Source: 66-474 sp035281745
Lineage (GTDB): Bacteria > Pseudomonadota > Gammaproteobacteria > Xanthomonadales > Rhodanobacteraceae
Length of the DNA: 64,000 nt
Assembly (NCBI GenBank): GCA_035281745.1
Contig: DATEDI010000020.1
Location: 76,573 to 140,572 of the forward strand
Direction: 5' to 3'
Positions 17,994 to 26,827 of this stretch are shown one piece after another. Under the pieces are notes generated by a model, which saw only the letters and a program-made list of their open reading frames with translations, did not search any database and was not told the origin of the DNA. The number at the start of each line of letters is the position of its first letter. Within the stretch, counting starts at the first letter, position 1. The position numbers and the translations under genes are program-made.

Positions 17994-19380
17994 CGACATC
18001 CGAATCCAGATCGAAGGCTTGTCGAAGCGCTACGAAATGTACTCGCAGCCTTCCGATCGTCTCAAGCAGATGATCCTTCCTCGGTTCCAACGTGCCATGG
18101 GGCGTTCCCCCCACTCGTACTTCAAGGAGTTCTGGGCGCTGCGCGACGTGACCTTCAACGTTCGTCGTGGTGAGACGGTGGGTATCGTTGGTCGCAACGG
18201 TTCCGGGAAATCAACGTTGCTCCAGATGATTTGTGGGACGATTCACCCTACGCTTGGCCAGCTTGAGGTTGATGGCCGTATTTCCGCTTTGCTGGAGCTC
18301 GGTGCGGGATTCAATCCTGAGTTCACGGGACGGGAGAACGTCCTGCTGAGTGGGTTGGTCTATGGTATTCCCGAAGAAGAAATACGCCAGAAGTATGACG
18401 AGATACTTGACTTCGCCGGAATCGGAGAATTCATCGATCAACCTGTAAAAACGTACTCCAGCGGCATGTACGTAAGGCTGGCGTTTGCTGTGGCAATCAA
18501 TGTTTCACCAGATCTCTTGGTCGTGGACGAAGCCTTGGCTGTAGGCGACGAAGCGTTCCAGCGCAAATGTCTCGCTCGGATCGATGCGATATGCGAGTCC
18601 GGGGCGACAGTGTTGTTCGTGTCACATTCAGCGGGAACGGTCGTGGAGCTTTGTGATCGTGCCATTTTGCTGGATGGTGGAGAAATGCTGATGGAGGGAA
18701 CGCCGAAGGATGTCGTCACCACTTATCAGAAACTTCTCTACGCACCTCCTGAAAAGGCGCCGCAAATCCGCGAGCGTATCATCGCGGAGCACCATGGTTC
18801 CTGCGCGGCTCCGGTAACTACCGCGGCTTTTGGTGGCTCAGGAGTGTCGGTCGGATCGCCAGGGGATCACGGCACGCACGAGGAGGATGATCCCGCCTAT
18901 TGGGAAGAGGGCTTGGTCTCGAAAAGCGTCGTCGAGTATGCGCGACAGGGGGCCTGCATCGAGGATCCGCACGTGCAGACGCTTGATGGCCGCAAGGTCA
19001 ATGTATTGTCTCCCGGCCGGACTTACATCTATACCTACAAGGTCCGGTTGGAACGCCCGCTCGCACGCGTGCGTTGCGGAATGATGGTGAGGTCACTGAC
19101 CGGCATCGAGGTCAGTGGTGCCGCCAGCATGCTTCAACAGGAGTCCCTTCCGGTTGTCGACTCCGGAGCCATGCTCGACGTGCGATTCACGTTTCGGTGC
19201 CTTCTGCATCCGGGTGTTTATTTCCTCAACGCGGGCGTGCTGGCGGCGGTCAGTGAAGGCGAGGAGTACGTGGATCGCAGGATCGATGCCTTCATGTTCC
19301 GTGTCATGCCGTCATCAAGCCGGTTGGCGACCGGATTCGTGGATTTGCTGGAAGGGAAGCCCGAAGTCCGGGTTGCATGA
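17983..19380 (+). CDS. wzt: Polysaccharide exporter ATPase with C-terminal glycan-binding domain (Wzt)
   Basis: A 465-residue ATPase. The nucleotide-binding domain (about 1-245) has Walker A GRNGSGKST, the Wzt-type GAGFNPEFTGREN, the signature YSSGMYVRLAFA and Walker B LLVVDEALAVGD. A linker leads to a C-terminal beta-sandwich of the Wzt_C type (about 300-445; motif region GRTYIYTYKVRLE ... HPGVYFLNAGV). In characterised O-antigen exporters of this long type the C-terminal domain recognises the cap on the non-reducing end of the finished chain. That makes the overlapping downstream gene, a coiled-coil sulfotransferase, a natural candidate for the capping enzyme. ATG 17983 lies within the end of wzm. 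Confidence 0.92.
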   Translation: MSSDDIRIQIEGLSKRYEMYSQPSDRLKQMILPRFQRAMGRSPHSYFKEFWALRDVTFNVRRGETVGIVGRNGSGKSTLLQMICGTIHPTLGQLEVDGRISALLELGAGFNPEFTGRENVLLSGLVYGIPEEEIRQKYDEILDFAGIGEFIDQPVKTYSSGMYVRLAFAVAINVSPDLLVVDEALAVGDEAFQRKCLARIDAICESGATVLFVSHSAGTVVELCDRAILLDGGEMLMEGTPKDVVTTYQKLLYAPPEKAPQIRERIIAEHHGSCAAPVTTAAFGGSGVSVGSPGDHGTHEEDDPAYWEEGLVSKSVVEYARQGACIEDPHVQTLDGRKVNVLSPGRTYIYTYKVRLERPLARVRCGMMVRSLTGIEVSGAASMLQQESLPVVDSGAMLDVRFTFRCLLHPGVYFLNAGVLAAVSEGEEYVDRRIDAFMFRVMPSSSRLATGFVDLLEGKPEVRVA

Positions 19381-21137
19381 TGGCGAGTGCCCGGGCCACC
19401 GCAGTCCTCGTTGTCGGCATGCATCGAAGCGGCACATCCGCACTCGCGGGCGTACTGGGCAAGCTCGGTATCCCTTTGGGTAGCAGGCTGTTGGAGGCGG
19501 GTGACGATAATCCAAAAGGGTATTGGGAACACCGGGATGTCGTGGTGGTACACGAACGGTTGTTGCAGGCGATCGGGAGTCGCTGGGACGACGTCCGAGC
19601 ATTGCCCAGCGACTGGCGATCGGGCGAGGCGGCTACCCATGCTGCCGCAAGCCTCCGGGACATCATCACGCGTGATTTTTCCGGTCAACCGGTGTGGGCG
19701 GTCAAGGATCCGCGATTGTGCCGTTTCTTGCCGTTGTGGCTCAACGTCCTCGGTGAGGTGGGTATCCGACCAGTCGTTTTGTTCATTGTGCGTGAGCCTG
19801 CTGAAGTGTCCGCGTCCATTGAAGCGCGCAATCACTGGGTGCCGCCGCTTGGTGAAATACTGTGGCTGAGGAATGTGGCCGACGCAATTGTCGCCAGTGT
19901 GGATGTGCCGCGCGAGGTAATCCTTTTCGATAATCTGCTGGCGCAGCCGGAGGAAGTTACCAGGGGTGCTCTGAGCCGTTTAGGGGTTGCGATCCCGGCC
20001 TCTCCACCGGACCTTGCCCGGGATACTGTGGCAAGTTTCGTCGACAAGTCCATCCGGCACCATCGGCACGACGCCAAAGCGGCACCAAGCTCCGGATTCG
20101 CAAGGATCGCTCATGATTTGTTCGGGGCGCTGGCAGCGGTGGCGCATGGCGCCACCGGCTGGCCGGATCTCGAAAAGAACGTCGAACAATTCGAGGCAGA
20201 ATGGCTGCGGTGCGGGCCGGGCATCGACGCCGTGGCTGACATGGCCATGAAGTTCGCCGCAGAGGCTCGTGAGTCCGAGATTGAGCGCTATGGCTTGGCT
20301 GCTCAACTCAATGCACAAGTTCGGTGGTCGGAGCAGTCGAAGCAGAAGCACGAAGCCTTGCAAGCGGAAAATGCCGAGCTGTCGTCGAAGTTGACCGCAC
20401 AGATACGCTGGTCGCAGGAGGCGCAGCAACAAAAAGAAGCGTTGCAGGCGGACGAGAGCGAATTGTCGTCAAAGTTGACAGCACAGATCCGATGGTCGGA
20501 CGAGGCGCAGAAAAGAAACGAAGCACTGCAGGCCGAAAACGCCGAGCTGTCGTTAAAGTTGGCGGCTCAAGTCGAATCGTCGGAGCAGGCGGCGAGCAAA
20601 CTTGAGAGCTTGCGGACTGAATATGCTGTCTTGCAGGCCGGAAACGCCGAGCTGTCGTCGAAGCTGGAAGCACAAACCCGGGGGGCGGCACAAGCGAAGA
20701 GCGAACTTGAGGGCCTGCGTGCCAAGCAGGCAACCTTGCAGACCGAAAACGCCGAGCTGTCGTCGAAGCTGGAAGCACAAACCCGGGGGGCGGCACAAGC
20801 CAAGAGCGAGCTTGAGGCCCTCGGTACCAAACACGCGGCCTTGTCAACCACTTCCGAGGCGCAGGCACGGCGGTTGTTCGACGCCCAAGCCGCGCTCGAC
20901 AGTTCAGAATCCACGCGGCGCGAACTCTCGGCAACGTTGCAGCGGGCGCTCGAGGAAGCCGTGCGCGTGCGAACCGACCTTGCCAATGTGCTTGAGGGCA
21001 AGATCGCGCTGGAGGGTGAGCTTCGGACCGTTTATGCTTCACGGTCTTGGAGGGCAACCAAGCCGTTTCGTAGCGTGGCCAGGTTTTTTGGCGCCAAAAT
21101 CGCATCGCAAACGACCGACGAGAGTGACAAAACGTGA
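19377..21137 (+). CDS. Sulfotransferase-like protein with long heptad-repeat coiled coil
   Basis: A 586-residue protein. The N-terminal domain (about 8-250) looks like a PAPS-dependent sulfotransferase: the 5'-phosphosulfate loop GMHRSGTSAL at 14-23, KDPRLCRF at 109-116 and the 3'-phosphate motif VREPAEVSAS at 137-146. From about residue 290 it becomes a coiled coil with units of 28 or 35 residues (positions 312-500) ending in AELSSKL. The C-terminus carries a basic amphipathic stretch, SRSWRATKPFRSVARFFG, which could sit on the membrane. The start overlaps the wzt stop (ATGA). Layout and position recall WbdD-type chain terminators, in which a coiled coil sets chain length. The enzymatic role is inferred from motifs only. 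Confidence 0.75.
   Translation: MMASARATAVLVVGMHRSGTSALAGVLGKLGIPLGSRLLEAGDDNPKGYWEHRDVVVVHERLLQAIGSRWDDVRALPSDWRSGEAATHAAASLRDIITRDFSGQPVWAVKDPRLCRFLPLWLNVLGEVGIRPVVLFIVREPAEVSASIEARNHWVPPLGEILWLRNVADAIVASVDVPREVILFDNLLAQPEEVTRGALSRLGVAIPASPPDLARDTVASFVDKSIRHHRHDAKAAPSSGFARIAHDLFGALAAVAHGATGWPDLEKNVEQFEAEWLRCGPGIDAVADMAMKFAAEARESEIERYGLAAQLNAQVRWSEQSKQKHEALQAENAELSSKLTAQIRWSQEAQQQKEALQADESELSSKLTAQIRWSDEAQKRNEALQAENAELSLKLAAQVESSEQAASKLESLRTEYAVLQAGNAELSSKLEAQTRGAAQAKSELEGLRAKQATLQTENAELSSKLEAQTRGAAQAKSELEALGTKHAALSTTSEAQARRLFDAQAALDSSESTRRELSATLQRALEEAVRVRTDLANVLEGKIALEGELRTVYASRSWRATKPFRSVARFFGAKIASQTTDESDKT
20310..20876 (+). repeat. In-frame heptad-multiple repeats (28, 28, 28, 35, 35, 35 residues)
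   Basis: Six consecutive coding units of the coiled-coil protein. The first three are 28 residues (QxRWS...ALQAENAELSSKL type), the next three 35, each an exact number of heptads; the longer units have one extra heptad. Bases 20642-20695 and 20747-20800 are identical over 54 bases at 105-base spacing, a sign of recent duplication or recombination within the array. Confidence 0.85.
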
Positions 21138-22303
21138 TCTTCTTTACCTCCATCTGTTCCAACTACCTGCCCAAGGCGATGGCGCTTGCCGAATCGGTCA
21201 AGCAGCATTGCAAGGATGCACATTTCGTGCTGTGCCTGGTCGAGCGGGAGGTGCCGGATGTCGCCGCCAGGTACCCGCATTTTGACGAAGTCGTGCTGGC
21301 CAAGGACGCCGGCTGGGATCATTTCGATCGTTTCATGTTCCGGCATGCCATCGTCGAGGCTTCGACCGCCGTGAAGGCGCAGTTCATGCTGAATCTTGTC
21401 GAGTGCCACCCCGATGAGGACAAATTTGTTTACCTCGATCCCGATGTACTGGTTTACAGCGAGTTCGTGGAGCTGGAGAAGCTTCTGGACGCGGACACCA
21501 TCGTCCTTTGTCCGCACCTGTTGCGCCCCGGCAATATCGACATGGAGATCAGCTCGCTGGCGCATGGCTGCTACAACCTCGGCTTCCTTGCCGTGCGCCG
21601 GTCGCAAAATGCACGGGATTTCCTGCGCTGGTGGGCAGAGCGCCTGTTCCAGTTCTGCTATGACGACATCAGCCGTGGCATATTCACTGACCAGAGATGG
21701 ATTGACTTGGCACCGTGCTTCTTCGACACCAAGGTGTTGAAGCATCACGGTTACGATTTCGCAACCTGGTCGCTGCTGAACAGCGATTTGCGGGAAGTCG
21801 ATGGCCGCTATGTCATCAACGGCGATCCACTGCGCTTCATCCATTTTTCGGGCCTGGATTCCGGCACCATCGACAAGGCTATCGGCTGGTGGTTGACCGA
21901 CGGCAACCGGGACGCGTTCGTGAAACTTTACGGCGAGTACAAGCAGTTGCTTGACGTCCATGGGCAAGCGGCTCTTGGAAAGTTGTCGTGGAGCTACGCC
22001 AACTACGCGGATGGAAGCAAGATCGGCAATGACGCACGGGTCGCTTATCGCGACCGGGGAATATGGGATCAGATACCGGAGCCTTTCATGGCGTCCGATC
22101 AGGAAATTCTGGTGGCAGCGAAGCCCGTTCCATCGGCTTCGCCCGTGGCCGCATTGGTGAGCACCGCACCTGCCGAAATACCGCCTCCGCCGCCTACCAT
22201 TCTGGATCAGGTGGTGTATTCCGTGCGTACGTTTGGAGTGGGGACTACCATGCGGAAAGCTGCGCGGCGGGTTGTGGGGAGACGTGCCAGCACCAGACGG
22301 TGA
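21134..22303 (+). CDS. Glycosyltransferase (GT8-like/nucleotide-diphospho-sugar fold)
   Basis: A 389-residue predicted cytoplasmic glycosyltransferase. It begins IFFTSICSNYLPKAMALAES, has the metal/nucleotide-sugar motif YLDPDVLVY (DxD) near residue 100, and NLGFLAVRRS and FTDQRWIDLAP further on. The same segments recur in the N-terminal half of the gene at 29692 (IFFTIVSRNYLAYALTL; YLDPDIYVL), so the two are paralogues. The last 90 residues are Pro/Ala-rich, then basic. It starts with GTG 21134, overlapping the stop of the coiled-coil gene. The sugar and acceptor are unknown. Confidence 0.82.
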   Translation: MIFFTSICSNYLPKAMALAESVKQHCKDAHFVLCLVEREVPDVAARYPHFDEVVLAKDAGWDHFDRFMFRHAIVEASTAVKAQFMLNLVECHPDEDKFVYLDPDVLVYSEFVELEKLLDADTIVLCPHLLRPGNIDMEISSLAHGCYNLGFLAVRRSQNARDFLRWWAERLFQFCYDDISRGIFTDQRWIDLAPCFFDTKVLKHHGYDFATWSLLNSDLREVDGRYVINGDPLRFIHFSGLDSGTIDKAIGWWLTDGNRDAFVKLYGEYKQLLDVHGQAALGKLSWSYANYADGSKIGNDARVAYRDRGIWDQIPEPFMASDQEILVAAKPVPSASPVAALVSTAPAEIPPPPPTILDQVVYSVRTFGVGTTMRKAARRVVGRRASTRR

Positions 22304-22327
22304 GGGGAACGGTTCGAGGGGGGAAGG

Positions 22328-23317
22328 ATGAAGCTGGTATCGATTGTCATCCCGTGCTTCAACGCGGGGCAGTATCTGGATCAGGCGGTGCAATCCGCGC
22401 TGAGACAGACGTGGGCTGATCTCGAAGTAGTGATTGTCGACGATGGGTCGACCGACGCCGATACATTGCATCTATTGGAAACTGCGCATTGGCCGCGCAC
22501 GCGGATATTCCACCAAGCGAACGGGGGGCCGGCCGCCGCGCGCAATCATGCGATAGAGCGGGCTCGCGGGGAATACATCTTGCCGCTGGACGCAGACGAC
22601 ACCATCGAGCCGACGTACGTGGAAAAGGCCGTTGCGGTGCTGGACTCGCGGCCCGATGTGGGTTGCGTGTACTGCAAGGCCATGAAGTTCGGCGCGGAGC
22701 AAGGGCCGTGGAACCTGCCGCCGTACCGTCTTGCCGAACTGGCGGTCGACAACGTCATTTTTGTCACCGCATTGTTCCGCAAGGGTGATTGGCGGAAAAT
22801 CGGCGGGTTCGACCAGAGCCTGCGCCACGGGGTCGAGGACTACGACTTCTGGGTCAAGATGGTTGCTTCGGGCATGGACGTGGTGCAGCTGGACGAATTC
22901 CTGTTCAACTACCGGGTACAGGAGAAGTCACGCACTACCAGGTTCCAGGACGGCCTGGACGGCAAGGTGGTGACCTATGCCGGCATTTTCCGAAACAGCA
23001 GTGACTTCTTCGCCAAGCACGCCGAATTCATTTTCCAGCATCGATTCGGCCTGTACGCGCAGATCGCCGATTGGCAGCAGCGATACGAGGATTTGAAAAC
23101 AACGAAGGAAGCGCGGGATCGTGAGCTGGTCGCCCGCTGCAACGAGCTCGAGACCGCGCTGGCGGAATTCCGCGCGTACTGGCAAGGTCGATACGGTGAG
23201 TTGGATGAGTTTGCAAACCGCCACCCGGTAATGCGGAAGGTAGCTGGATCCGTCAAGCGAGTTCTAAGGCCGTCGCGACGCGATGCTTTGACCAAAACAC
23301 AAGAGAGCAAAAAATGA
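22328..23317 (+). CDS. Family 2 glycosyltransferase
   Basis: A 329-residue GT-A enzyme: SIVIPCFNAGQYL at the N-terminus, VDDGSTDADT, the DxD motif LPLDADD and the catalytic-loop region GVEDYDFWVKM. The C-terminal 90 residues are charged and helical (QQRYEDLKTTKEARDREL), ending in a basic region that may attach to the membrane. It is a close paralogue of the gene at 28757 over the whole catalytic domain (GEYILPLDADD, GPAAARN, EDYDFW shared). RBS GGGAAGG lies just before the ATG. Its stop overlaps the next ATG. Confidence 0.9.
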   Translation: MKLVSIVIPCFNAGQYLDQAVQSALRQTWADLEVVIVDDGSTDADTLHLLETAHWPRTRIFHQANGGPAAARNHAIERARGEYILPLDADDTIEPTYVEKAVAVLDSRPDVGCVYCKAMKFGAEQGPWNLPPYRLAELAVDNVIFVTALFRKGDWRKIGGFDQSLRHGVEDYDFWVKMVASGMDVVQLDEFLFNYRVQEKSRTTRFQDGLDGKVVTYAGIFRNSSDFFAKHAEFIFQHRFGLYAQIADWQQRYEDLKTTKEARDRELVARCNELETALAEFRAYWQGRYGELDEFANRHPVMRKVAGSVKRVLRPSRRDALTKTQESKK

Positions 23318-23853
23318 ACAAGAAATGGGTGCTGGTTACGCCATTCGCCGCGCTCGTACTGACGGCGTGCGGACAATCCGGCCAGCAGCCGGCGAATTCA
23401 ACGACGTCGGCTCCAGCTTCGGCCGAAATCACGACTCCCGTACCCGCTGGGAGCGTGCAACCCGTTCCGGCTGGCGACGTAACCTCGGCAGCGCTTTCGG
23501 GCCAAGCCTGCTCATTGGACGCGGTCGATGGCGACTATGCGGAGCGGGTCTCGTTGGACAAAGGCAAGCCCCATGTGTTCCGCGGCTGGCTGGAGAACAA
23601 CCAACAGAAGCCAGCCGGGAAGTTTCGTATCGTCATGGTTGGCGCCCAAGACTTCGCCGTCCCCGCAGAGACAGGGGTTTCGCGCCCGGACGTCGCGACC
23701 ACCCTGAAGAATCCCGCGCTTGAGGATTCGGGCTTCAACGCGTCGGTGGATCTGGGGTCGATGCCATCCGGCGACTACAGCGTCCGGTTTCTGATGCAGA
23801 CGGATGGGAAAATGTACTGGTGTGATGCCAAAAAAAACGTAGTGCTCAAATAG
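23314..23853 (+). CDS. Lipoprotein of unknown function with a domain recurring in this locus
   Basis: A 179-residue lipoprotein (lipobox VLTAC, Cys19) with a Pro/Ala/Ser linker and a compact domain at about 66-179. Conserved points are Cys66, DG at 72-73, GW at 91-92, RPDVA at 124-128, SGF at 139-141, PxGxYSV at 151-157 and Cys170. The same points occur in the same order and nearly the same positions in the lipoprotein at 40501, so they are homologous. Related segments end the SGNH protein at 33847. The two cysteines could form a disulfide in the periplasm. It overlaps the upstream glycosyltransferase stop. Function unknown; a glycan-associated envelope role is inferred from context. Confidence 0.75.
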   Translation: MNKKWVLVTPFAALVLTACGQSGQQPANSTTSAPASAEITTPVPAGSVQPVPAGDVTSAALSGQACSLDAVDGDYAERVSLDKGKPHVFRGWLENNQQKPAGKFRIVMVGAQDFAVPAETGVSRPDVATTLKNPALEDSGFNASVDLGSMPSGDYSVRFLMQTDGKMYWCDAKKNVVLK

Positions 23854-24212
23854 ACGTAAACATAAACGCTAGCTTTGAGGCTACAGTGCCCTCCGGTTGA
23901 AAACTTGGCGAAGATCGTGGGCTAGGGTAGAGAATTAATGTTAACGACCGCTGATGGTTGCGAGACTGTTGACGAAAGCAGTGAACGGAATCGCGATCTA
24001 GTGAGGGTCACTGGGTGAGATTTAGCACGCGTAGAACATACCCAACTGGTGATACCTTTTTAAGCAAGCCCTTTGGTTTTGGCCCCCCAATTGATGCTGA
24101 TGTAGAGGGATAGCCGAGCGAATCACCTGATTAGGTAATTTAATCGGATGTGGTTGATACATTGATGGCCAGTTACTTTTGTACAAACGCATTACGCATC
24201 GAAGGTTAAGCG
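23854..24212 (+). other. AT-rich intergenic region, start of the low-GC segment
   Basis: 359 bases with no convincing ORF. Base composition falls visibly relative to the genes on the left (AT-rich runs such as GAATTAATGTTAAC near 23934 and AGGTAATTTAATCGG near 24135), marking the boundary of the low-GC cassette that follows. A promoter for the next gene is likely here, but no clear -35/-10 pair could be assigned. No direct repeats, att-like site or tRNA end was seen. Confidence 0.5.
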
Positions 24213-26345
24213 ATGGGATTATTCAGAGCGTCCCTAAGTAGATTTGGCGGCGGGACCCGTCGAGGTAGCGCTCTTTTGGTTCTTTTCGGCGCAATCATAT
24301 TTTGCGTTTGGATGTCGTTCGGCGCTTACCAAAGTCACTATGTGTCTGCATTACGTACTTTGGGAGATACCACAACAAAGGCAATCATTGGTCAGCCGAA
24401 GGAGGGGCGAGGAGATGAGTGGTCCACTTACTTGCCAATGCTTAAGCAGGCTTACAGCGAAGGTTTTCCAGAGCGTTCAACCCTAAAGCCATATTTCGAA
24501 AAATTGAAATGGTTCATTGCTATACCGCACCCAGATGCCTCACTCGTCTTTCTCCCGAACTACCTAGCATATTGGATCGTGCCGGGCGGCGCGGCATTGT
24601 CATTTCAGGGCTTTTACTACAACGCAATATTCGTCCTTTCCGTCCTATGGTTGCTCGTAAATTTGGGGGTAAAAAGACGGTACGCGTTGGTCTGCGGATT
24701 CATGTTACTGTTCAGCCAATTCTATCAAGTATGGTGGACAAGCAATTTCCCGGTGTTAGGCGTGAGCCTTCTCCCGTTCGCAATATTCACAAGTCGGATT
24801 CGGCAACCTTATAAATTCGTATTCCTCGCTTGGGCATTGGGACACTTGCTATTTGGAGAGATGTACCCGCCGTACATTCTTTCAATTGCGATCGCTATAA
24901 TACCGTTCATATTGGCTGCAAGACCGGATCTACTACGCCCCAAGGAAATTGCGTTCGCCGCTCTCGCAGCAGGCATTGCTCTAGCCCTTTATCTCGCTCT
25001 CAACTGGGAGTACTTCAGGCTTGTGTTGCACACCAGCTATCCTGGGCAGCGGATCAATACAGGAGGGGGGGTCAACGCGAGATCAGTTCTGAAACTGGTG
25101 TTCCCAACGCTCACCGCTGATGCGGATGCGGGATTTTCGGATAACATTTACACGCTTGCCATGGGCGGAACTATTCTGCCCCTGGTGCTCATTTCGCTCC
25201 TTCCCAGTATTAATTGGGACAGACGGACGGTACGCCTTACCATCGTGTCTGCTGTTGTCGGAGCGTTTTTGATCTGGTACATGCTTGTTGGCGTTCCGCG
25301 TACATTGGCTATGGTGACGCCACTCTATCTGATCCCGGGTCCGCGAATGGCAATCGGGCTTTCAGTACTCGCCGCATGCTATTGCACGACGTTAATATCG
25401 TGGCACGCGGATGATACAAAATTGGCGCCACTTCTCTTGGTAACAATTTTCTATGCGGTCATTTCTTTCCTGAATAGGCCGGGCAAGTATGCCGTAGAAA
25501 ATTTCTTTGCCGTGCAGTACTACCCTTGGATATTTACCGCGCTGGTGGTAATCGGTGTGGCGTACTATCTTACCCGTACGGGTAAAAGGCGGTGTGCAGA
25601 TGGAGTCGTCGCATTCGTATTAATAGGCATGTCATTAACACAGATCGTAATTTATGGTTCCTTCAATCCCATCATGCGTGCAAAAGATATTTTGAGGCCA
25701 GTACACTCGCAAATAATTAATGACTGGCTCGCATTGTATAAGAAGAACGGAGGGCGATCATTCGCCACAATCGGTAATTATGGCGACGTCTTGAGGGGTG
25801 AGAATCTGCCTGCCCTCGAAGCTATCCACATGGTGAATGTAGAGCCCGAAATCTATCACGAAGTATTTCCATCGCTCACAAGCGAGCAAATCAACGAACT
25901 ATTTAATCAATTCCGTGGCATAGCATTCGCAAATGTTCAAGAGATGAATGCTGATGGTCCTACAATAGTGTTTCCAGTTAGACCATATACGGTTTCATTT
26001 GCTAACATTGTCACTGACGACAAGGATAAAGATACTGATGAGCACCTTTTGGGAACTGGGCAGTTGATAATTACCGACGTAACGGGCGTAGATGGTAAAT
26101 TCACCGTTTTTTGGAACACACACCTTCTTTCCCCCTTGCCAATTGCAGATATCTTTGACCTTCATTTGGACTGTCCGATCACGAAATCATGGATGACGCG
26201 CTATCCTGTCGTTATACCCGGCGAGCCTTTAGTGCCTGTAGCCTTACAGGGAATTGCTGGACAAATCACCGTGGAAGCGCCCACTCCTGAAGCTGCTAAG
26301 AGCTGTGTATCGGCTCTTCATTTTGGTGTGGTGAACGGAAAGTAG
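24213..26345 (+). CDS. Large polytopic membrane protein, candidate GtrC/GT-C-type glycosyltransferase
   Basis: A 710-residue protein with about a dozen hydrophobic segments between residues 20 and 480, then a soluble C-terminal domain of about 230 residues. An acidic, conserved-looking loop follows the first helix (PKEGRGDEWSTYLPML), as in GT-C membrane glycosyltransferases, where it would be periplasmic. The gene is markedly poorer in GC than its neighbours (about 38% in 25921-25980), indicating acquisition by transfer. The following gtrA- and gtrB-like genes suggest it is the serotype-specific third member of a gtr cassette. There is no sequence match that I can name, so the enzyme call is an inference from topology and neighbours. 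Confidence 0.6.
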   Translation: MGLFRASLSRFGGGTRRGSALLVLFGAIIFCVWMSFGAYQSHYVSALRTLGDTTTKAIIGQPKEGRGDEWSTYLPMLKQAYSEGFPERSTLKPYFEKLKWFIAIPHPDASLVFLPNYLAYWIVPGGAALSFQGFYYNAIFVLSVLWLLVNLGVKRRYALVCGFMLLFSQFYQVWWTSNFPVLGVSLLPFAIFTSRIRQPYKFVFLAWALGHLLFGEMYPPYILSIAIAIIPFILAARPDLLRPKEIAFAALAAGIALALYLALNWEYFRLVLHTSYPGQRINTGGGVNARSVLKLVFPTLTADADAGFSDNIYTLAMGGTILPLVLISLLPSINWDRRTVRLTIVSAVVGAFLIWYMLVGVPRTLAMVTPLYLIPGPRMAIGLSVLAACYCTTLISWHADDTKLAPLLLVTIFYAVISFLNRPGKYAVENFFAVQYYPWIFTALVVIGVAYYLTRTGKRRCADGVVAFVLIGMSLTQIVIYGSFNPIMRAKDILRPVHSQIINDWLALYKKNGGRSFATIGNYGDVLRGENLPALEAIHMVNVEPEIYHEVFPSLTSEQINELFNQFRGIAFANVQEMNADGPTIVFPVRPYTVSFANIVTDDKDKDTDEHLLGTGQLIITDVTGVDGKFTVFWNTHLLSPLPIADIFDLHLDCPITKSWMTRYPVVIPGEPLVPVALQGIAGQITVEAPTPEAAKSCVSALHFGVVNGK

Positions 26346-26443
26346 GTTTCAACTTACCGGGTTCCGTTCGCCACCAGGCCTATCACACGCTGATGAGGCC
26401 AAGTTATAGTGACCTATAGAAGCTAATGAGTGTGGACGGAACG

Positions 26444-26827
26444 ATGGGCATTACTCGTCAAGGGCTATTGTTTTTGCTGGTTGGGGGTCTTTTAGTTTTT
26501 TTGGATTGGGCGGTATTTGTTGTGCTTACCGCGGTCGGTGTTTCGGCCGCGCCCGCCAATGTAATAGGACGCGTGTTTGGAGCCTTGCTTGGGTTTTGGT
26601 TAAATGGTTGGGTCACTTTCGGTGATCCTGGATCACCGCGTCACGGGCGGCAACGGTTTGCTCGGTTCGCTACGCTTTGGGTTGTTCTCACCGTGTTAAG
26701 CACTGTGTTGGTTACGCTTCTCGCTGACCGTCTAAGCTTGCACGTCGCTTGGCTTGCAAAGCCAATCGTTGAGGCGTTTATGGCGATTCTTAGTTTTGTC
26801 GCTTCTCGTCAATGGGTATACCGATGA
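26444..26827 (+). CDS. gtrA: GtrA-like bactoprenol-sugar flippase
   Basis: A 127-residue membrane protein with four hydrophobic helices and the GtrA-family features GLLFLLVGGLLVFLDW near the N-terminus, GFWLNGWVTF and the C-terminal FVASRQWVYR. GtrA proteins are thought to flip undecaprenyl-phosphate-linked sugars for glycan modification. ATG 26444 (with a GGACGGA upstream) was preferred; ATG 26426 in the same frame would add six residues. The gene is AT-rich in its first half. Its stop overlaps the ATG of the gtrB-like gene (ATGA). Confidence 0.85.
   Translation: MGITRQGLLFLLVGGLLVFLDWAVFVVLTAVGVSAAPANVIGRVFGALLGFWLNGWVTFGDPGSPRHGRQRFARFATLWVVLTVLSTVLVTLLADRLSLHVAWLAKPIVEAFMAILSFVASRQWVYR

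Noticed and set aside
20310..20876. Regular repeats considered as a CRISPR array or a mini-satellite without function
   Set aside because: Units are in frame, are whole heptads and encode coiled-coil residues; there are no spacers or cas genes.
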